Shown one piece after another: positions 43,011 through 54,029 of a DNA stretch of 64,000 nt. Under the pieces are notes generated by a model. The model ran no database searches. It was not told where the DNA came from and saw only the letters and a list, made by a program, of their open reading frames with translations. The stretch spans positions 1-64,000 of the forward strand of contig NZ_LGDD01000288.1 of assembly GCF_001279695.1 (NCBI RefSeq), written 5' to 3'. Position 1 is the stretch's first letter. Every line of letters starts with the position of its first letter. A program made the translations under genes and the position numbers. This DNA comes from Streptomyces sp. WM6378. Its GTDB lineage: Bacteria; Actinomycetota; Actinomycetes; Streptomycetales; Streptomycetaceae.

Positions 43011-44737
43011 CGCAGCAGATCGACGACCAATGGGCCGACGGGTTGATCGCGCGGCGCGCCGCCGATCCCGGCGAGATGACCACCCCTGAGGACGAGGAAC
43101 CCCAGGAGGACGACCTCGACTTCGAGCCCATCGGCGGGCCGTACGTCGGGGCGGTACGGGGCCGGCTCGACGCGCTGCGCGAACTGGTCGCGCTCTCCCG
43201 CACCCGGCTCGACGCCGAGGCGCTGGCCGAGGCCGGGCGGGTGCTCGACGAGGCGTCCGCGCGCCAGCGGCTGTCCGCGCGGCACACCGTCGTCGCCGTC
43301 GCGGGAGCCACCGGAAGCGGCAAGTCCACTCTCTTCAACTCCCTTGCCGGAAGCCAGATTTCGGACACCGGTCTGCGCCGCCCGACCACGGGCGCGCCCA
43401 TCGCGTGCAGCTGGACCGACGGCGCCGCCGGGCTGCTCGACCGGCTCGGCATCCCCGGCCGGCTGCGCCGCCGCCCGCTCGACATCGTGGGCGGCTCGGG
43501 CGGATCGGGCAGCTCGGGCGGCGACCTGGAGGGCCTGGTCCTGGTCGACCTGCCCGACCTCGACTCGGCGGTCGTCTCGCACCGCCAGGCGGCCGACCGG
43601 GTGCTCGCCCTGGTGGACGCGATCGTGTGGGTGGTGGACCCCGAGAAGTACGCCGACGCCGTGCTCCACGAGCGCTATCTGCGGCCCCTCGCCGGGCACG
43701 CGGAGGTCAGCTTCGTCGTGCTCAACCAGGTGGACCGGCTGCCCGGCGAGGCCGCCGACCAGGTGCTCGACGATCTGCGCCGCCTCCTCGACGAGGACGG
43801 CATGGCGCTCGGCGAACACGGCGAGCCCGGCGCCACGGTGCTCTCCGTGTCCGCGCTGACCGGCCGGGGCGTGGGCGAACTGCGCGAACAGCTCGGCCGG
43901 TTCGTGCAGGAACGCGGCGCCGCCGCCCGCCGCCTCGCCGCCGATGTGGACGCGGCCGCCGTCGAACTGCGCCCGCTGTACGTCGCGGACGGCCGGCCCG
44001 GACTCGACGAACGGGCCCGCAAGGACTTCGCGGACCGCCTCGCCGCGGCGGTCGGCGCCTCGGCCGCGGGCGAGGCCGCCGAACGCGAGTGGCAGCGCAA
44101 CGCCCAGCACGCGTGCGGGACTCCGTGGCTGCGGCTGTGGCGCTGGCTCGACCGGCTCCGCGCCCCGGCCGTGCAGCGGCCGCCCTCCGATGCCGAGGTC
44201 GAGGATCAGGTCACCGCACGCCAGCGGGTCGAGCAGGCGGTCCGTACGGTCGCCGACGAGGCCTCGGCGGGGCTGCCCGCGCCCTGGGCGCAGGCCGTGC
44301 GCGAATCCGCGGTGCGCGGCGCCGAGGGGCTTCCCGAGGCCCTGGACGAACTCGCGGTACGGGAGGAACTGGAGCGCGGCACCTCGCCCCGGCCGCCCTG
44401 GTGGCCGGCCGCGGTGCTGGCCCAGATGGTCATGACGGGCATTCAGGTCGTGGGCGGGCTCTGGCTGGTCGGCCAGATCGTGGGCGTCCTTCAGCCGGGG
44501 CTCATCGTTCCCGCGCTGGTGATGCTGGCCGGCATCGTGGGCGGCCCGCTGGTGGAGTGGGCGTGCGCGGTGGCGGCGCGCGGGCCTGGGCGGCGCTACG
44601 GACAGGAGGCCGAACGCAGGCTCCGGGAGGCGGCCGCGGGCTGCGGGCGGGCCAGGGTCCTGGATCCGGTGTCCGCGGAGTTGCTGCGGTATCGCGAGGT
44701 GCGGGAGCAGTACGCCGCGGTCGCGGGGACGGGGTGA
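43007..44737 (+). CDS. dynB: Dynamin-like GTPase with two membrane helices, probable DynB
   Basis: A 576-residue GTPase. After an acidic N-terminus ([14 protein letters not shown]), the GTPase domain has GATGSGKST at residues 100-108, [14 protein letters not shown] as G2, [10 protein letters not shown] as G3 and [11 protein letters not shown] as G4. Helical stalk-like sequence follows. Two hydrophobic helices near the C-terminus ([22 protein letters not shown] and [20 protein letters not shown]) would anchor it in the membrane. It is translationally coupled to the preceding GTPase and followed by an ssbB-type SSB gene. A membrane dynamin that recruits a soluble partner fits DynB. The alternative is a generic YfjP/Era-like GTPase. 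Confidence 0.75.
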   Translation: MTQQIDDQWADGLIARRAADPGEMTTPEDEEPQEDDLDFEPIGGPYVGAVRGRLDALRELVALSRTRLDAEALAEAGRVLDEASARQRLSARHTVVAVAGATGSGKSTLFNSLAGSQISDTGLRRPTTGAPIACSWTDGAAGLLDRLGIPGRLRRRPLDIVGGSGGSGSSGGDLEGLVLVDLPDLDSAVVSHRQAADRVLALVDAIVWVVDPEKYADAVLHERYLRPLAGHAEVSFVVLNQVDRLPGEAADQVLDDLRRLLDEDGMALGEHGEPGATVLSVSALTGRGVGELREQLGRFVQERGAAARRLAADVDAAAVELRPLYVADGRPGLDERARKDFADRLAAAVGASAAGEAAEREWQRNAQHACGTPWLRLWRWLDRLRAPAVQRPPSDAEVEDQVTARQRVEQAVRTVADEASAGLPAPWAQAVRESAVRGAEGLPEALDELAVREELERGTSPRPPWWPAAVLAQMVMTGIQVVGGLWLVGQIVGVLQPGLIVPALVMLAGIVGGPLVEWACAVAARGPGRRYGQEAERRLREAAAGCGRARVLDPVSAELLRYREVREQYAAVAGTG

Positions 44738-44969
44738 TGCGGGGCGGCCCCGGCCGGGTTGGGGGGCGCGGCCGAGTGAGCGGGTTTTCCACAACGGGGC
44801 GGTAGTCCACAGGCTCCGGCAGGGACTCCCCGTCCGGTCCAGCATGGAGATCGACAGCGCAAGGGTTCGATCGAGTGCCGGGCCGGGCGGGGCTTTTCAT
44901 TGCCTCGTTCCCGTTCCGGCGTACGAGAGGTCGGACCCACGGGATCTACCCGGTACGGGGGTTGAGGCA

Positions 44970-45506
44970 GTGAACGAGACGATGGTGACGCTGGTCGGCA
45001 ATGTGGCGACGCAGGTGGAGTGGCGGGAATCGGCGACGGGCGGGGCGGCCAGGTTCCGGCTGGCGGTGACCGCGCGCCGCTTCGACCGGGAGAAGCAGTC
45101 CTGGGTGGACGGGGCCACCAGTTTCTACACGGTGTGGGCGGCGCGGGCGCTCGGGATGAATCTGACGGGCTCGGTCGCGATCGGGGAACCGCTGGTGGTG
45201 CACGGCCGGTTGAAGGTGCGGGACGAGGAGCGGAAGGACGGGCCGCGCCGCTTCTCGGCGGACGTCGACGCGGTGGCGATCGGGCACGACATGTCGCGGG
45301 GGACCACCGCGTTCCGCCGGGTGTTCAAGGGTGAGGCGGGTCCGGTCGAACGGGCCGGGGTTCAGGGCGTGGAGGGCGGCCCGGCACCGGGCCGCGAGCC
45401 GACCGCGTCCCAGGTGGGCCAGCCGATTTCGGCCAACAGTGTCCCGGCAGTGGTATGGGAATCGGCCACATCCACGGCTCCGGCGCCCGCTCCGATGGGC
45501 GTCTAG
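44970..45506 (+). CDS. ssbB: Single-stranded DNA-binding protein (SsbB type)
   Basis: A 178-residue SSB. The OB fold spans about 1-110: NETMVTLVGNVATQVEWRESATGGAARFRLAVTARRFD, SFYTVWAARALGMNLTGSVAIGEPLVVHGRLKVRDEE and FSADVDAVAIGHDMSRGTTAF. The C-terminal third is Pro/Ala/Gly-rich and ends PAPMGV, without the acidic DDDIPF tip that recruits partners in the housekeeping SSB. That tail and the position after the GTPase pair match the second Streptomyces SSB, which I recall (SsbB, SCO2683) as needed for chromosome segregation in sporulation. The GTG at 44970 has GTTGAGG upstream; the ATG at 44982 is possible. Confidence 0.85.
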   Translation: MNETMVTLVGNVATQVEWRESATGGAARFRLAVTARRFDREKQSWVDGATSFYTVWAARALGMNLTGSVAIGEPLVVHGRLKVRDEERKDGPRRFSADVDAVAIGHDMSRGTTAFRRVFKGEAGPVERAGVQGVEGGPAPGREPTASQVGQPISANSVPAVVWESATSTAPAPAPMGV

Positions 45507-45808
45507 GCGGGGGCACTTGAGGAGGGAGGGAGTGGCGGTGGAGGGTTGGTTGAGCGGTAAAGGTGTCCCGAAACTCCCTTTCTGTACCGGGGATTTGTCG
45601 ATAAGGCCAGGTGGCACACCCGTTCCGGGATAACGATTCCGAATCAGAATGCTTATCTGATGTCATCGCTGCGGATCGTTGACTTCCGTATCCCTAGGAT
45701 TCCGGCGTACTCACGGGGCACTTGAGTCTGCCGGTGAGGCACTTCCCCCACGCGCACCCCTGTGCACGCGCACCACATGCGAAAGTGCCTCGCCCGAAGG
45801 GGAATTCT
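45507..45808. promoter_or_regulatory. AT-richer promoter region of the thioester surface protein
   Basis: This 302-base gap has no gene. It contains an unusually AT-rich patch (about 45630-45675) with the palindrome GATTCCGAATC (45635-45645) and CAGAATGCTTATCTG (45645-45659). TTGACT (near 45678) could be a -35, but no -10 at correct spacing is clear. The leader before the GTG at 45809 is probably about 100 bases. Confidence 0.35.
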
Positions 45809-47215
45809 GTGTTTTCAGCCGTTCACGGGCGTTCCGCCCGCAAGCGGGGTGCTCTGCGCCTCGCCACCGCCACAGCCGTCTCGGGACTCGTCGCGGCCGG
45901 TGCGATAGCCGGCGCCGGTGCGGCCGTCGCGGACACGCCCGACCAGCAGGGCCAGGGCGGCGCGACCGCCACCATCCAGGGTCTTGAGCCCGGCTCGTTC
46001 GCCGGCGCCGTCATCACGGGCGACAACGGCCACAAGGAGCAGGTCTCCGCCGGTCTGTTCCGGATGAACGTCGACGGTGGCGGCACGCTGCGCACGTACT
46101 GCATCGACATCCACAACCCGACGCAGCGCGAGGCCCAGTACCGCGAGACGCCGTGGAGCGGCACCTCCCTGGCGAACAACAAGGACGCCGGCAAGATCCG
46201 CTGGATCCTGGAGAACTCCTACCCGCAGAAGAACGACCTCGGTCAGCTGGCCAAGGACGCGGGCGTCACCGGCAAGCTCAGCAACGGCGAGGCGGCCGCG
46301 GCCACCCAGGTCGCGATCTGGCGCTACTCGGACCACGTCAAGGTCGACGCGGCCGACAAGGACGCGCAGACCCTGGCCGACTGGCTGTTCAAGAACGCCC
46401 AGGTCGTCGAGGAGCCCAAGGCCTCCCTGACGCTCGACGGCGCGTCGGTGGCGGGCAAGGCCGGCCAGAAGCTCGGCCCGGTCACGGTGCACACCAACGC
46501 CGACAAGGTGACGGTGACGCCGTCCCAGGAGCTCCAGGCCGCCGGGGTCAAGGTCGTCGACAAGGCGGGGAAGACCGTAAGCTCCGCCGTCAACAACAGC
46601 CAGCTCTTCTTCGACGTGCCCGCGGGTGCCCAGCCGGGCTCCGGCTCGCTGCGCCTGTCGGCCACCACCCAGGTGCCGGTCGGCCGCGCGTTCGCGAGTG
46701 ACTCCAAGAGCCAGACGCAGATCCTGGCCGGCTCCAGCGACTCGACGGTCAACGCCGAGGCCAAGGCGACCTGGGCCAAGCAGGGCGCCATCCCGGCCGT
46801 GTCGGTCAAGAAGGACTGCGCCAAGGGCGGCGTGGACATCACCGTCACCAACAAGGGCGACGAGGCCTTCCCGGTGACCGTCGGTGGCAAGACCATCGCG
46901 ACGGTCCCGGCCGGCGGCACGAAGTCCGTGCTGTTCCCCGTCGCCGAGGACCAGAAGTACGACTTCACCATCGCGGGCCAGCACTTCTCCGGTGTCCTCG
47001 ACTGCAAGACCGCGGGCACCGGCCCGGCCCCGTCCTCGAAGCCCAGCCCCGCCTCGGCCGGTGGCAGCTCGACCGGGACCAACGGTGGCACCAACCTGGC
47101 CGAGACCGGCAGCTCCAGCGCCACCCCGATGATCGCCGGCGCGGCGGTCGTCCTGGTGCTGCTCGGTGGCGGCGCGGTGTTCTTCCTCCGCAAGAAGAAG
47201 GCCGCCGGTCAGTAA
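45809..47215 (+). CDS. Sortase-anchored surface protein with TQXA thioester domain
   Basis: A 468-residue exported wall protein. Residues 1-40 are a signal peptide (RSARKRGALRLATATAVSG, hydrophobic to AVADTP). About 60-200 is a thioester domain: Cys98 in RTYCIDIHNPTQ and Gln167 in TQVAIWRYSD should form the internal Cys-Gln thioester used by other Gram-positive adhesins to bind host or matrix covalently. About 205-400 are Ig-like or stalk modules. A Ser/Pro/Gly/Thr linker leads to LAETG (430-434), a hydrophobic helix and RKKKAAGQ, the class E sortase signal typical of Streptomyces. GTG start with GAAGGGG upstream. It probably sits on the hyphal or spore wall. Confidence 0.92.
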   Translation: MFSAVHGRSARKRGALRLATATAVSGLVAAGAIAGAGAAVADTPDQQGQGGATATIQGLEPGSFAGAVITGDNGHKEQVSAGLFRMNVDGGGTLRTYCIDIHNPTQREAQYRETPWSGTSLANNKDAGKIRWILENSYPQKNDLGQLAKDAGVTGKLSNGEAAAATQVAIWRYSDHVKVDAADKDAQTLADWLFKNAQVVEEPKASLTLDGASVAGKAGQKLGPVTVHTNADKVTVTPSQELQAAGVKVVDKAGKTVSSAVNNSQLFFDVPAGAQPGSGSLRLSATTQVPVGRAFASDSKSQTQILAGSSDSTVNAEAKATWAKQGAIPAVSVKKDCAKGGVDITVTNKGDEAFPVTVGGKTIATVPAGGTKSVLFPVAEDQKYDFTIAGQHFSGVLDCKTAGTGPAPSSKPSPASAGGSSTGTNGGTNLAETGSSSATPMIAGAAVVLVLLGGGAVFFLRKKKAAGQ

Positions 47216-47280
47216 GCAGGGCCAGTGAGCGAGCAGTACGAGCAAACGCTGAGCTCAGTGTGAGCGCCCGGTGACGGGCA

Positions 47281-47314
47281 GCGGCCCCGGTATGCGATCG
47301 CGTACCGGGGCCGC
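47281..47314 (+). terminator. Terminator after the surface protein gene
   Basis: GCGGCCCCGGTA (47281-47292) pairs perfectly with TACCGGGGCCGC (47303-47314) around TGCGATCGCG, followed by TTCGTCG; it lies 65 bases after the stop. Confidence 0.85.
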
Positions 47315-47514
47315 TTCGTCGTACCGGGCGAATTCCCGGCCGCGCGGGTCCGCCGGACAGGGTCCGATACCGACAGCCCGTGACAGGCCGACTACAGCGG
47401 CGGCCCAACGCCGGGCAGGTCAGCGGTGCACCGCGATACGGGTTTCCCCCCAGGGGTGGCCGTCAGGCAAGATGGGGTGTATCTGCCCACACATCGATTG
47501 CCGGACGGTTTCTC

Positions 47515-49179
<1,665 letters not shown>

Positions 49180-49638
49180 GTGTCAGTGACCCGTCACATC
49201 TACCGCTGCCCGCTGCGCTGGTCGGACATGGATGCCTTCGGGCACGTCAACAACGCGGTCTTCGTCCGGTACCTGGAGGAAGCCCGCATCGACTTCATGT
49301 TCCGGCTGCAGCCGGGCGACGGGTCGCCGTCGTTCCAGGGCGGGTCCGTCGTGGCCCGGCACGAGATCGACTACAAGCGGCCCCTGGTCCACCGGCACGA
49401 GCCGGTGATCATCGAGTCGTGGGTGACGAAGATCGGCGCGGCGTCACTGACCATCTCCTACGAGATCAAGGAGCCCGGCGAGGGCGGCCTGGTGTACGTC
49501 GCCGCGGCCACCGTCGTCGTGCCCTACGACCTGGCGGCGGGCCGGCCGCGGCGGATCACCGCCGAGGAGAAGGCCTTCCTGCTGGAGTACCTGGACGACG
49601 GCTCGCGCGACGACGGGCAGGAGCGGGCCGCGGCATGA
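49180..49638 (+). CDS. Acyl-CoA thioesterase (hot-dog 4HBT family)
   Basis: A 152-residue hot-dog-fold protein. The 4HBT signature is WSDMDAFGHVNNAVFVRYLEEAR, with the catalytic Asp in DMDAFGHVNN, followed by HEIDYKRPLVHRHEPVIIESWVTKIG. It should hydrolyse acyl-CoA or a similar thioester; chain preference is not readable. The GTG start immediately follows the ettA stop with no gap, so it is translationally coupled to EttA, and its own stop overlaps the next ATG. This ettA - thioesterase - unknown set looks like a stable actinobacterial operon. Confidence 0.9.
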   Translation: MSVTRHIYRCPLRWSDMDAFGHVNNAVFVRYLEEARIDFMFRLQPGDGSPSFQGGSVVARHEIDYKRPLVHRHEPVIIESWVTKIGAASLTISYEIKEPGEGGLVYVAAATVVVPYDLAAGRPRRITAEEKAFLLEYLDDGSRDDGQERAAA

Positions 49639-50327
49639 ACGCCGTGCTGCGGTTCGACGATGCCAGGGAGGCGGCGGATCTCGCCGCCTTCCTCGGCCGG
49701 CTGATCCACTACGACCGGGCCGCCGCGGTCCGCCTCCAGGCGGGCGGCGGCGCCCTCGCCGTGTTCGGCCGGCCGCCCTCCTTCGAGGTGCTCGCGATCC
49801 GCACGGCCCGGCTCCAGGACGACTTGGTCGCCCTGGACGTGACCGTCTCCGCCGGTGAACTCCTCGAATCCCTCGACGAGTCGAGCGCGACCACGACCGT
49901 CCCCGAGGCCGTCACCGGGCCGCCGTGGGCCGGGGTGCTCCCGCCGCGCGGCGGCTGGCAGCCGGTGCCGGGGCTGCCCGGACCCGAGCAGATGCGGGGC
50001 GCCGTCGCGGCCGCCGTCGCCGAATTCCGTGCCCGGGACGAGGCGTTGCCCGAAGAGCGGCGCACCCGGGCCGAGCGCGAGCTGATCGGGCGCGAGATCT
50101 GGTCGCGCACGCTCGGCTCCACCGAACTGCCGCTGCGGGCCGTGCACGCGGCCCAGTCGCTCGGCTTCCTGCGGCCCGTCCGCGCGCTCGCCTCGGCGGG
50201 CGCACCCTCCGCGCCCGAACCGGTGGCGCTGTTCGCCTCGGGCCCGTGGCTGCGCCTTCGCACGCCGTACGGGTCCGTCGCGCTGCGCAGGGCCGGCCTC
50301 GGCGGGCTGACCGTCACGCCCGCCTGA
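49635..50327 (+). CDS. Conserved actinobacterial hypothetical protein
   Basis: A 230-residue soluble protein of unknown function. It begins MNAVLRFDDAREAADLAAFLGRLIHYDRAAAVRLQAGGGALAVFG, contains an oligo-Pro/Gly segment near PPWAGVLPPRGGWQPVPGLPG and ends with TPYGSVALRRAGLGGLTV. No catalytic motif, signal or membrane helix is visible. Its ATG overlaps the thioesterase stop, so it belongs to the ettA operon and may act with those proteins. I do not recognise a named domain. Confidence 0.8.
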   Translation: MNAVLRFDDAREAADLAAFLGRLIHYDRAAAVRLQAGGGALAVFGRPPSFEVLAIRTARLQDDLVALDVTVSAGELLESLDESSATTTVPEAVTGPPWAGVLPPRGGWQPVPGLPGPEQMRGAVAAAVAEFRARDEALPEERRTRAERELIGREIWSRTLGSTELPLRAVHAAQSLGFLRPVRALASAGAPSAPEPVALFASGPWLRLRTPYGSVALRRAGLGGLTVTPA

Positions 50328-50375
50328 CCCGCCCGACTGTGCCGGACACCCCAACCGCCTTGCCCCGTAAGGCGG

Positions 50376-51314
50376 TTACTGCTCGTCCGGCCAGATCTGG
50401 ATGTGGTCGCTCTCCAGCTCCAGGGCCACCCGGTGCTCCATGCTCAGGGCGCGCGTGTACTCCGCGGGGAGCTGGAGGCGCCCGGCCCGGTCGAGCATCG
50501 CGTACTCGCGGGCGACCAGGGACTCCTCGCCCGTCGCCTCGTCCACCTGGGTGCGGCGCAGGACCTCCGTCGAGGTGCGGCCGTCGCGGATGGCCACGGT
50601 GCGGCGGACCTCGCTCGCCACGGCCTGGTCGTGGGTGACGATCACGATCGTCGTGCCCAGCTCCTCGTTGGCCGTGCGGAACGCCGCGAAGATCTGCTCG
50701 CCCGTCGCCGAGTCCAGCTCGCCCGTCGGCTCGTCGGCGAGCAGCACGGACGGGCTGTTGGCCAGGGCCACCGCGATCGCAACGCGCTGCTGTTCGCCGC
50801 CCGACATCTGGTGGGGGCGCCGGTCGCGGCAGTGCGCGACGTCCAGCATCGTCAGGAGCGAGTCGGCCCGCTCGGCCTTGCCGCGCTTGGAGCGGCCGCC
50901 CCCCAGCTGCATCGGCAGCGCCACGTTCTGAATGGCCGTCAGGTACGGCAGCAGGTTGCGGGCGGTCTGCTGCCACACGAAGCCCACCACGTCGCGGCGG
51001 TAGCCGAGCCGCGCCCCGGAGTCCATCGTCAGCAGGTCGCGGCCGGCCACCCTGGCGGCCCCCGCCGTCGGCACGTCCAGGCCCGCCAGGATGTTCATCA
51101 GGGTCGACTTGCCGCTGCCCGACGCACCGACCAGGGCCATCAACTCGCCTTCGGTGACCAGGAGATCGAGGCCCTGGAGGGCCTGCACCTCCACGCCGTC
51201 GGTCGTGAAGACCCGTACCAGACGGTCGCAGGCGATCAGCGCGTCGTGGCCGTAGGCGGGCCGGTCGCGGTGGGCCGTGGCCCGGCGCTCCAGGTCTTCG
51301 AGCGATGTGGTCAT
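50376..51314 (-). CDS. ABC transporter ATP-binding protein (MacB/LolD type)
   Basis: A 312-residue ATPase. Walker A GASGSGKSTLMNIL, Q-loop VGFVWQQTARNLLPYLTAIQNVALPMQL, signature MSGGEQQRVAIAVAL, Walker B VLLADEPTGELDSATGE and H-loop IVIVTHDQAVASEV are all intact and typical of ATPases that pair with FtsX-like permeases. It has about 25 extra N-terminal residues and a C-terminal extension of about 60 residues beyond the core, unlike LolD. It is the last gene of a three-gene operon; its ATG overlaps the preceding permease stop. A mechanotransmission-type exporter of a lipid, peptide or antibiotic is the likely role; the substrate is unknown. Confidence 0.9.
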   Translation of the reverse strand: MTTSLEDLERRATAHRDRPAYGHDALIACDRLVRVFTTDGVEVQALQGLDLLVTEGELMALVGASGSGKSTLMNILAGLDVPTAGAARVAGRDLLTMDSGARLGYRRDVVGFVWQQTARNLLPYLTAIQNVALPMQLGGGRSKRGKAERADSLLTMLDVAHCRDRRPHQMSGGEQQRVAIAVALANSPSVLLADEPTGELDSATGEQIFAAFRTANEELGTTIVIVTHDQAVASEVRRTVAIRDGRTSTEVLRRTQVDEATGEESLVAREYAMLDRAGRLQLPAEYTRALSMEHRVALELESDHIQIWPDEQ

Positions 51315-54028
51315 CGAGCGTCTCCTGCCCTGAGTTCGGTGATGGCTCCACGGCGGCCGCTCCACCAGGCCTGCGCGGTCGCCACGCCCGCCGCGAGCAG
51401 CACCACGCACACGGCGGGCAGCAGCAGCGACAGCGGGTCCGCGCGCAGCTCGGAGCCGACCGGCGCCAGAGTGCTGCTTGTGGCGAGCGCCAGGCCCGCC
51501 AGGTCGATGCCGGGCGCGAGCAGCGCGATCGAGGCCCAGCCGGTGAGCGCGCCGCCCACCGCCGCGAGGAACGCCGGCGGCAGCGCCTCCAGGACCAGGA
51601 GCGTGCGGCCCTGGCGGCGGGTGAGGCCCATGGTGCGAAGGCGGGCGAGCAGCGCGGAGCGTTCGGGGGCGCCGCGCAGGAGCGAGAGGAGCAGCGCGAG
51701 CACGGCCAGGCCCGCGCCCGCCGCGACGGCCGCCGCGTAGATGCGCCCGGCGCCGGTCTGGAGCGGCGAGTCGGCGTACTCCTGCCGCGCCTCGGACCGC
51801 AGCCGGACGTTCACATGGCTGCTCACGGCGGCCTTGCGCAGCGCCTTCGCGTCGATGGAGGCGCCGCCCACGAGGAGCGCGGTCGGGTCCTTCGCGCCGA
51901 GGCCCGCGGTGTCCACCAGGATGAAGTCGCTCTGCGGTACGGCCGCCGAGCCGTCCCGCGCGGCGACCACCTTGACCGTCACGTCGTAGCCCGCGACGCG
52001 CAGCTTCACCGGCTCCTTGCCCAGGCGCTGGGCGACCGAGGGCGAGGCCACGGCGGGCAGAACCGCCTTGCCCTGGGCGCCGGTCGGAGCCTTGATCCGG
52101 TCCGCCGGGACGCTGAGGGCGGTGCCCGCCGTGAGCTTCGCGTACGTCGTGGGGTCCACGCCCGCGACCGCGGTCTTGTCGTCGTCCGGGAGCAGGACGG
52201 AGTACTCGATGTGGACGGGGGAGACGCCCTGGACGCCCGGGACCCGGGCGACGCGCCCCGGCAGGTCCCTGGGCAGCGGCAGATCGCTGTCGATGCGGGC
52301 GTCGGTGCCGGTCGCGTACAGCGCGGCCCGGTCGCGGGCGTCGGCCGCGCCCGCGAGCACCGAGCCGCCGAACGCGGCCGTCGTCAGCGCCGTGAGCAGG
52401 GCGAGCAGCGGAAGCACGCCGCCGCCCGAGGCGCGTCCGGCGCGGGCGAGCGACAGGAAGCCGACCGTGCTGCGCAGCCGGGCCGCCGGGCGGGCCGCCC
52501 AGCGCAGCGGCAGCGGGTAGAGCCGGATCAGGACCAGCGCCGCGATCACCCCGATGAGCACCGGCGCAGCGCTGACCAGCGAGTCGGCGGAGCCCCCGGC
52601 GGTGCCGCGGCGGCGCAGCGCGAACACCGCGCCGGCCGCGAGCACGAGCAGCGTCAGCTCGGCCACCGTGCGCCGCGCGGAGGGCTTCTCGCGTACGAGA
52701 TCGGCGCGTTCGGCGGCCGAGCGGACCGCGCGGTGGACCAGCGCGGCGCGCACCGGCAGGGCCAGGCAGCCAAGCGCCGCGACCCCGCCGGCCGCGGCGA
52801 GCGCGGGGCCGAGGCGGCCGTGCGGCACGGCGAGCACCGCGAGGACCAGGCCGACGGCCGCGGCCGGGACCACCACGACCGCGCTCTCGGCGAGCAGCCG
52901 GCCGGCGATCTGGCGCAGCGAGCCGCCGCGGGCCCGCAGCAGGGCGAGCTCGGCGGTGCGGCGCGCGGCGGCGAGACCGCCCGTCATCAGGAGCACCACG
53001 GCCGCCACGGTCGCGGTGCCGAAGCCCGCGACCGCGACCACCGGCGTGATCGAGTCGCGCACGGTCGCGTACGAGAGGAGCACGCGGTCGAGTTCGGTGT
53101 AGACGCTGGTCGACATGGAGAAGGAGGTACGGATCCGCGAGAGCGCGGGTCCGTTCTGCAGGCCCGCGACCGCCGTCTTCAGATCATCGAACTGACGGGC
53201 ATTCAAATGCTGGCTGTCCGGGGCGAGTTGGGCGTAGGCCTCGGGTTTGCCGTTGGTCGTGAGCAGGGCCGGTGCGGCGCCGGGGGCGAGCAGCAGGCCG
53301 CCGTGCCAGTACATCGGCGGATCCGGCTTTTTGCTGGCGGGCAGCAGTTGCGGGGTGCGCAGCACCGGCAGGACGGACCAGTAGCCCGCCTCCGGGAGCA
53401 GCGGCTCCACGATGCCGGTCACCTTGAACGCAAGGCGCGGGCCGCCGAGCGTGTCCACGTGCAGCACCGAGCCCGCCTTGATGTTCAAGGTCCTGGCGGT
53501 GGCCGTGGTGACGGCGGCCTCGGCCTCCGCCGACTTCTGGTCGGCCGACCCGCCGGGCAGCCGGCCCGACACCACGCGCGCGTGGGCGGCCAGGTCGGAC
53601 TGGGTGGCGACGGTGAACCGCGGCGGCACCCGGTCCGGCTTCGGCAGGTACGGCTCGTCGGACTCCAACTGCTGGGTGGTCCGCAGCCCGTACGCCGACT
53701 GGGAGAGGTCGGCCGTGAGCGGGGCCGGCACGTTCTTCACGACCGACTCGAAGCGCCGCTTCGTCTCCTGGGGGGAGACCATCGCGGCCCGCTGGTCGTC
53801 GGGCAGGGCCAGGCCCGGCGCCCCCGCGACGAACTGGAGGGCGGTGCGGCCCGGCGCGGCCGTGGCGACGGTGCGGCGCAGCCCGTCGTCCTCGTACGTG
53901 TCGATCCCGCGCGGGTAGGCCGCGGCGAGCCACGCGGTCACCAGGACCAGGAGGGCGAGCGCGGCCGCGGCGCCCGGCGCGGTCCGCAGCCGGGTGCGCA
54001 CCCAGGGCGCAACTGCCTTGCCGGACAT
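51311..54028 (-). CDS. FtsX-like ABC transporter permease (large)
   Basis: A 905-residue membrane protein. One N-terminal helix (AAALALLVLVTAWLAAAYP) is followed by a large extracytoplasmic domain of about 270 residues. The first FtsX-type core (ITPVVAVAGFGTATVAAVVLLMTGGLAAARRTAELALLRARGGS and further helices) comes next, then a second domain and a C-terminal helix set with LARLRTMGLTRRQGRTLLVLEALPPAFLAAVGG. The duplicated organisation is the large MacB/FtsX type of actinobacteria. It lies between another large FtsX protein (1-base gap) and the ATPase (ATGA overlap), so it is one half of the permease pair. Confidence 0.9.
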   Translation of the reverse strand: MSGKAVAPWVRTRLRTAPGAAAALALLVLVTAWLAAAYPRGIDTYEDDGLRRTVATAAPGRTALQFVAGAPGLALPDDQRAAMVSPQETKRRFESVVKNVPAPLTADLSQSAYGLRTTQQLESDEPYLPKPDRVPPRFTVATQSDLAAHARVVSGRLPGGSADQKSAEAEAAVTTATARTLNIKAGSVLHVDTLGGPRLAFKVTGIVEPLLPEAGYWSVLPVLRTPQLLPASKKPDPPMYWHGGLLLAPGAAPALLTTNGKPEAYAQLAPDSQHLNARQFDDLKTAVAGLQNGPALSRIRTSFSMSTSVYTELDRVLLSYATVRDSITPVVAVAGFGTATVAAVVLLMTGGLAAARRTAELALLRARGGSLRQIAGRLLAESAVVVVPAAAVGLVLAVLAVPHGRLGPALAAAGGVAALGCLALPVRAALVHRAVRSAAERADLVREKPSARRTVAELTLLVLAAGAVFALRRRGTAGGSADSLVSAAPVLIGVIAALVLIRLYPLPLRWAARPAARLRSTVGFLSLARAGRASGGGVLPLLALLTALTTAAFGGSVLAGAADARDRAALYATGTDARIDSDLPLPRDLPGRVARVPGVQGVSPVHIEYSVLLPDDDKTAVAGVDPTTYAKLTAGTALSVPADRIKAPTGAQGKAVLPAVASPSVAQRLGKEPVKLRVAGYDVTVKVVAARDGSAAVPQSDFILVDTAGLGAKDPTALLVGGASIDAKALRKAAVSSHVNVRLRSEARQEYADSPLQTGAGRIYAAAVAAGAGLAVLALLLSLLRGAPERSALLARLRTMGLTRRQGRTLLVLEALPPAFLAAVGGALTGWASIALLAPGIDLAGLALATSSTLAPVGSELRADPLSLLLPAVCVVLLAAGVATAQAWWSGRRGAITELRAGDAR

Positions 54029-54029
54029 G

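Noticed and set aside
41543..44845. Antisense frame of 1100 codons across the dynamin genes
   Set aside because: It is a GC-bias shadow of the two GTPase genes: Ser/Arg/Ala-rich, no motifs, no ribosome-binding site, and the plus-strand genes have clear GTPase motifs.
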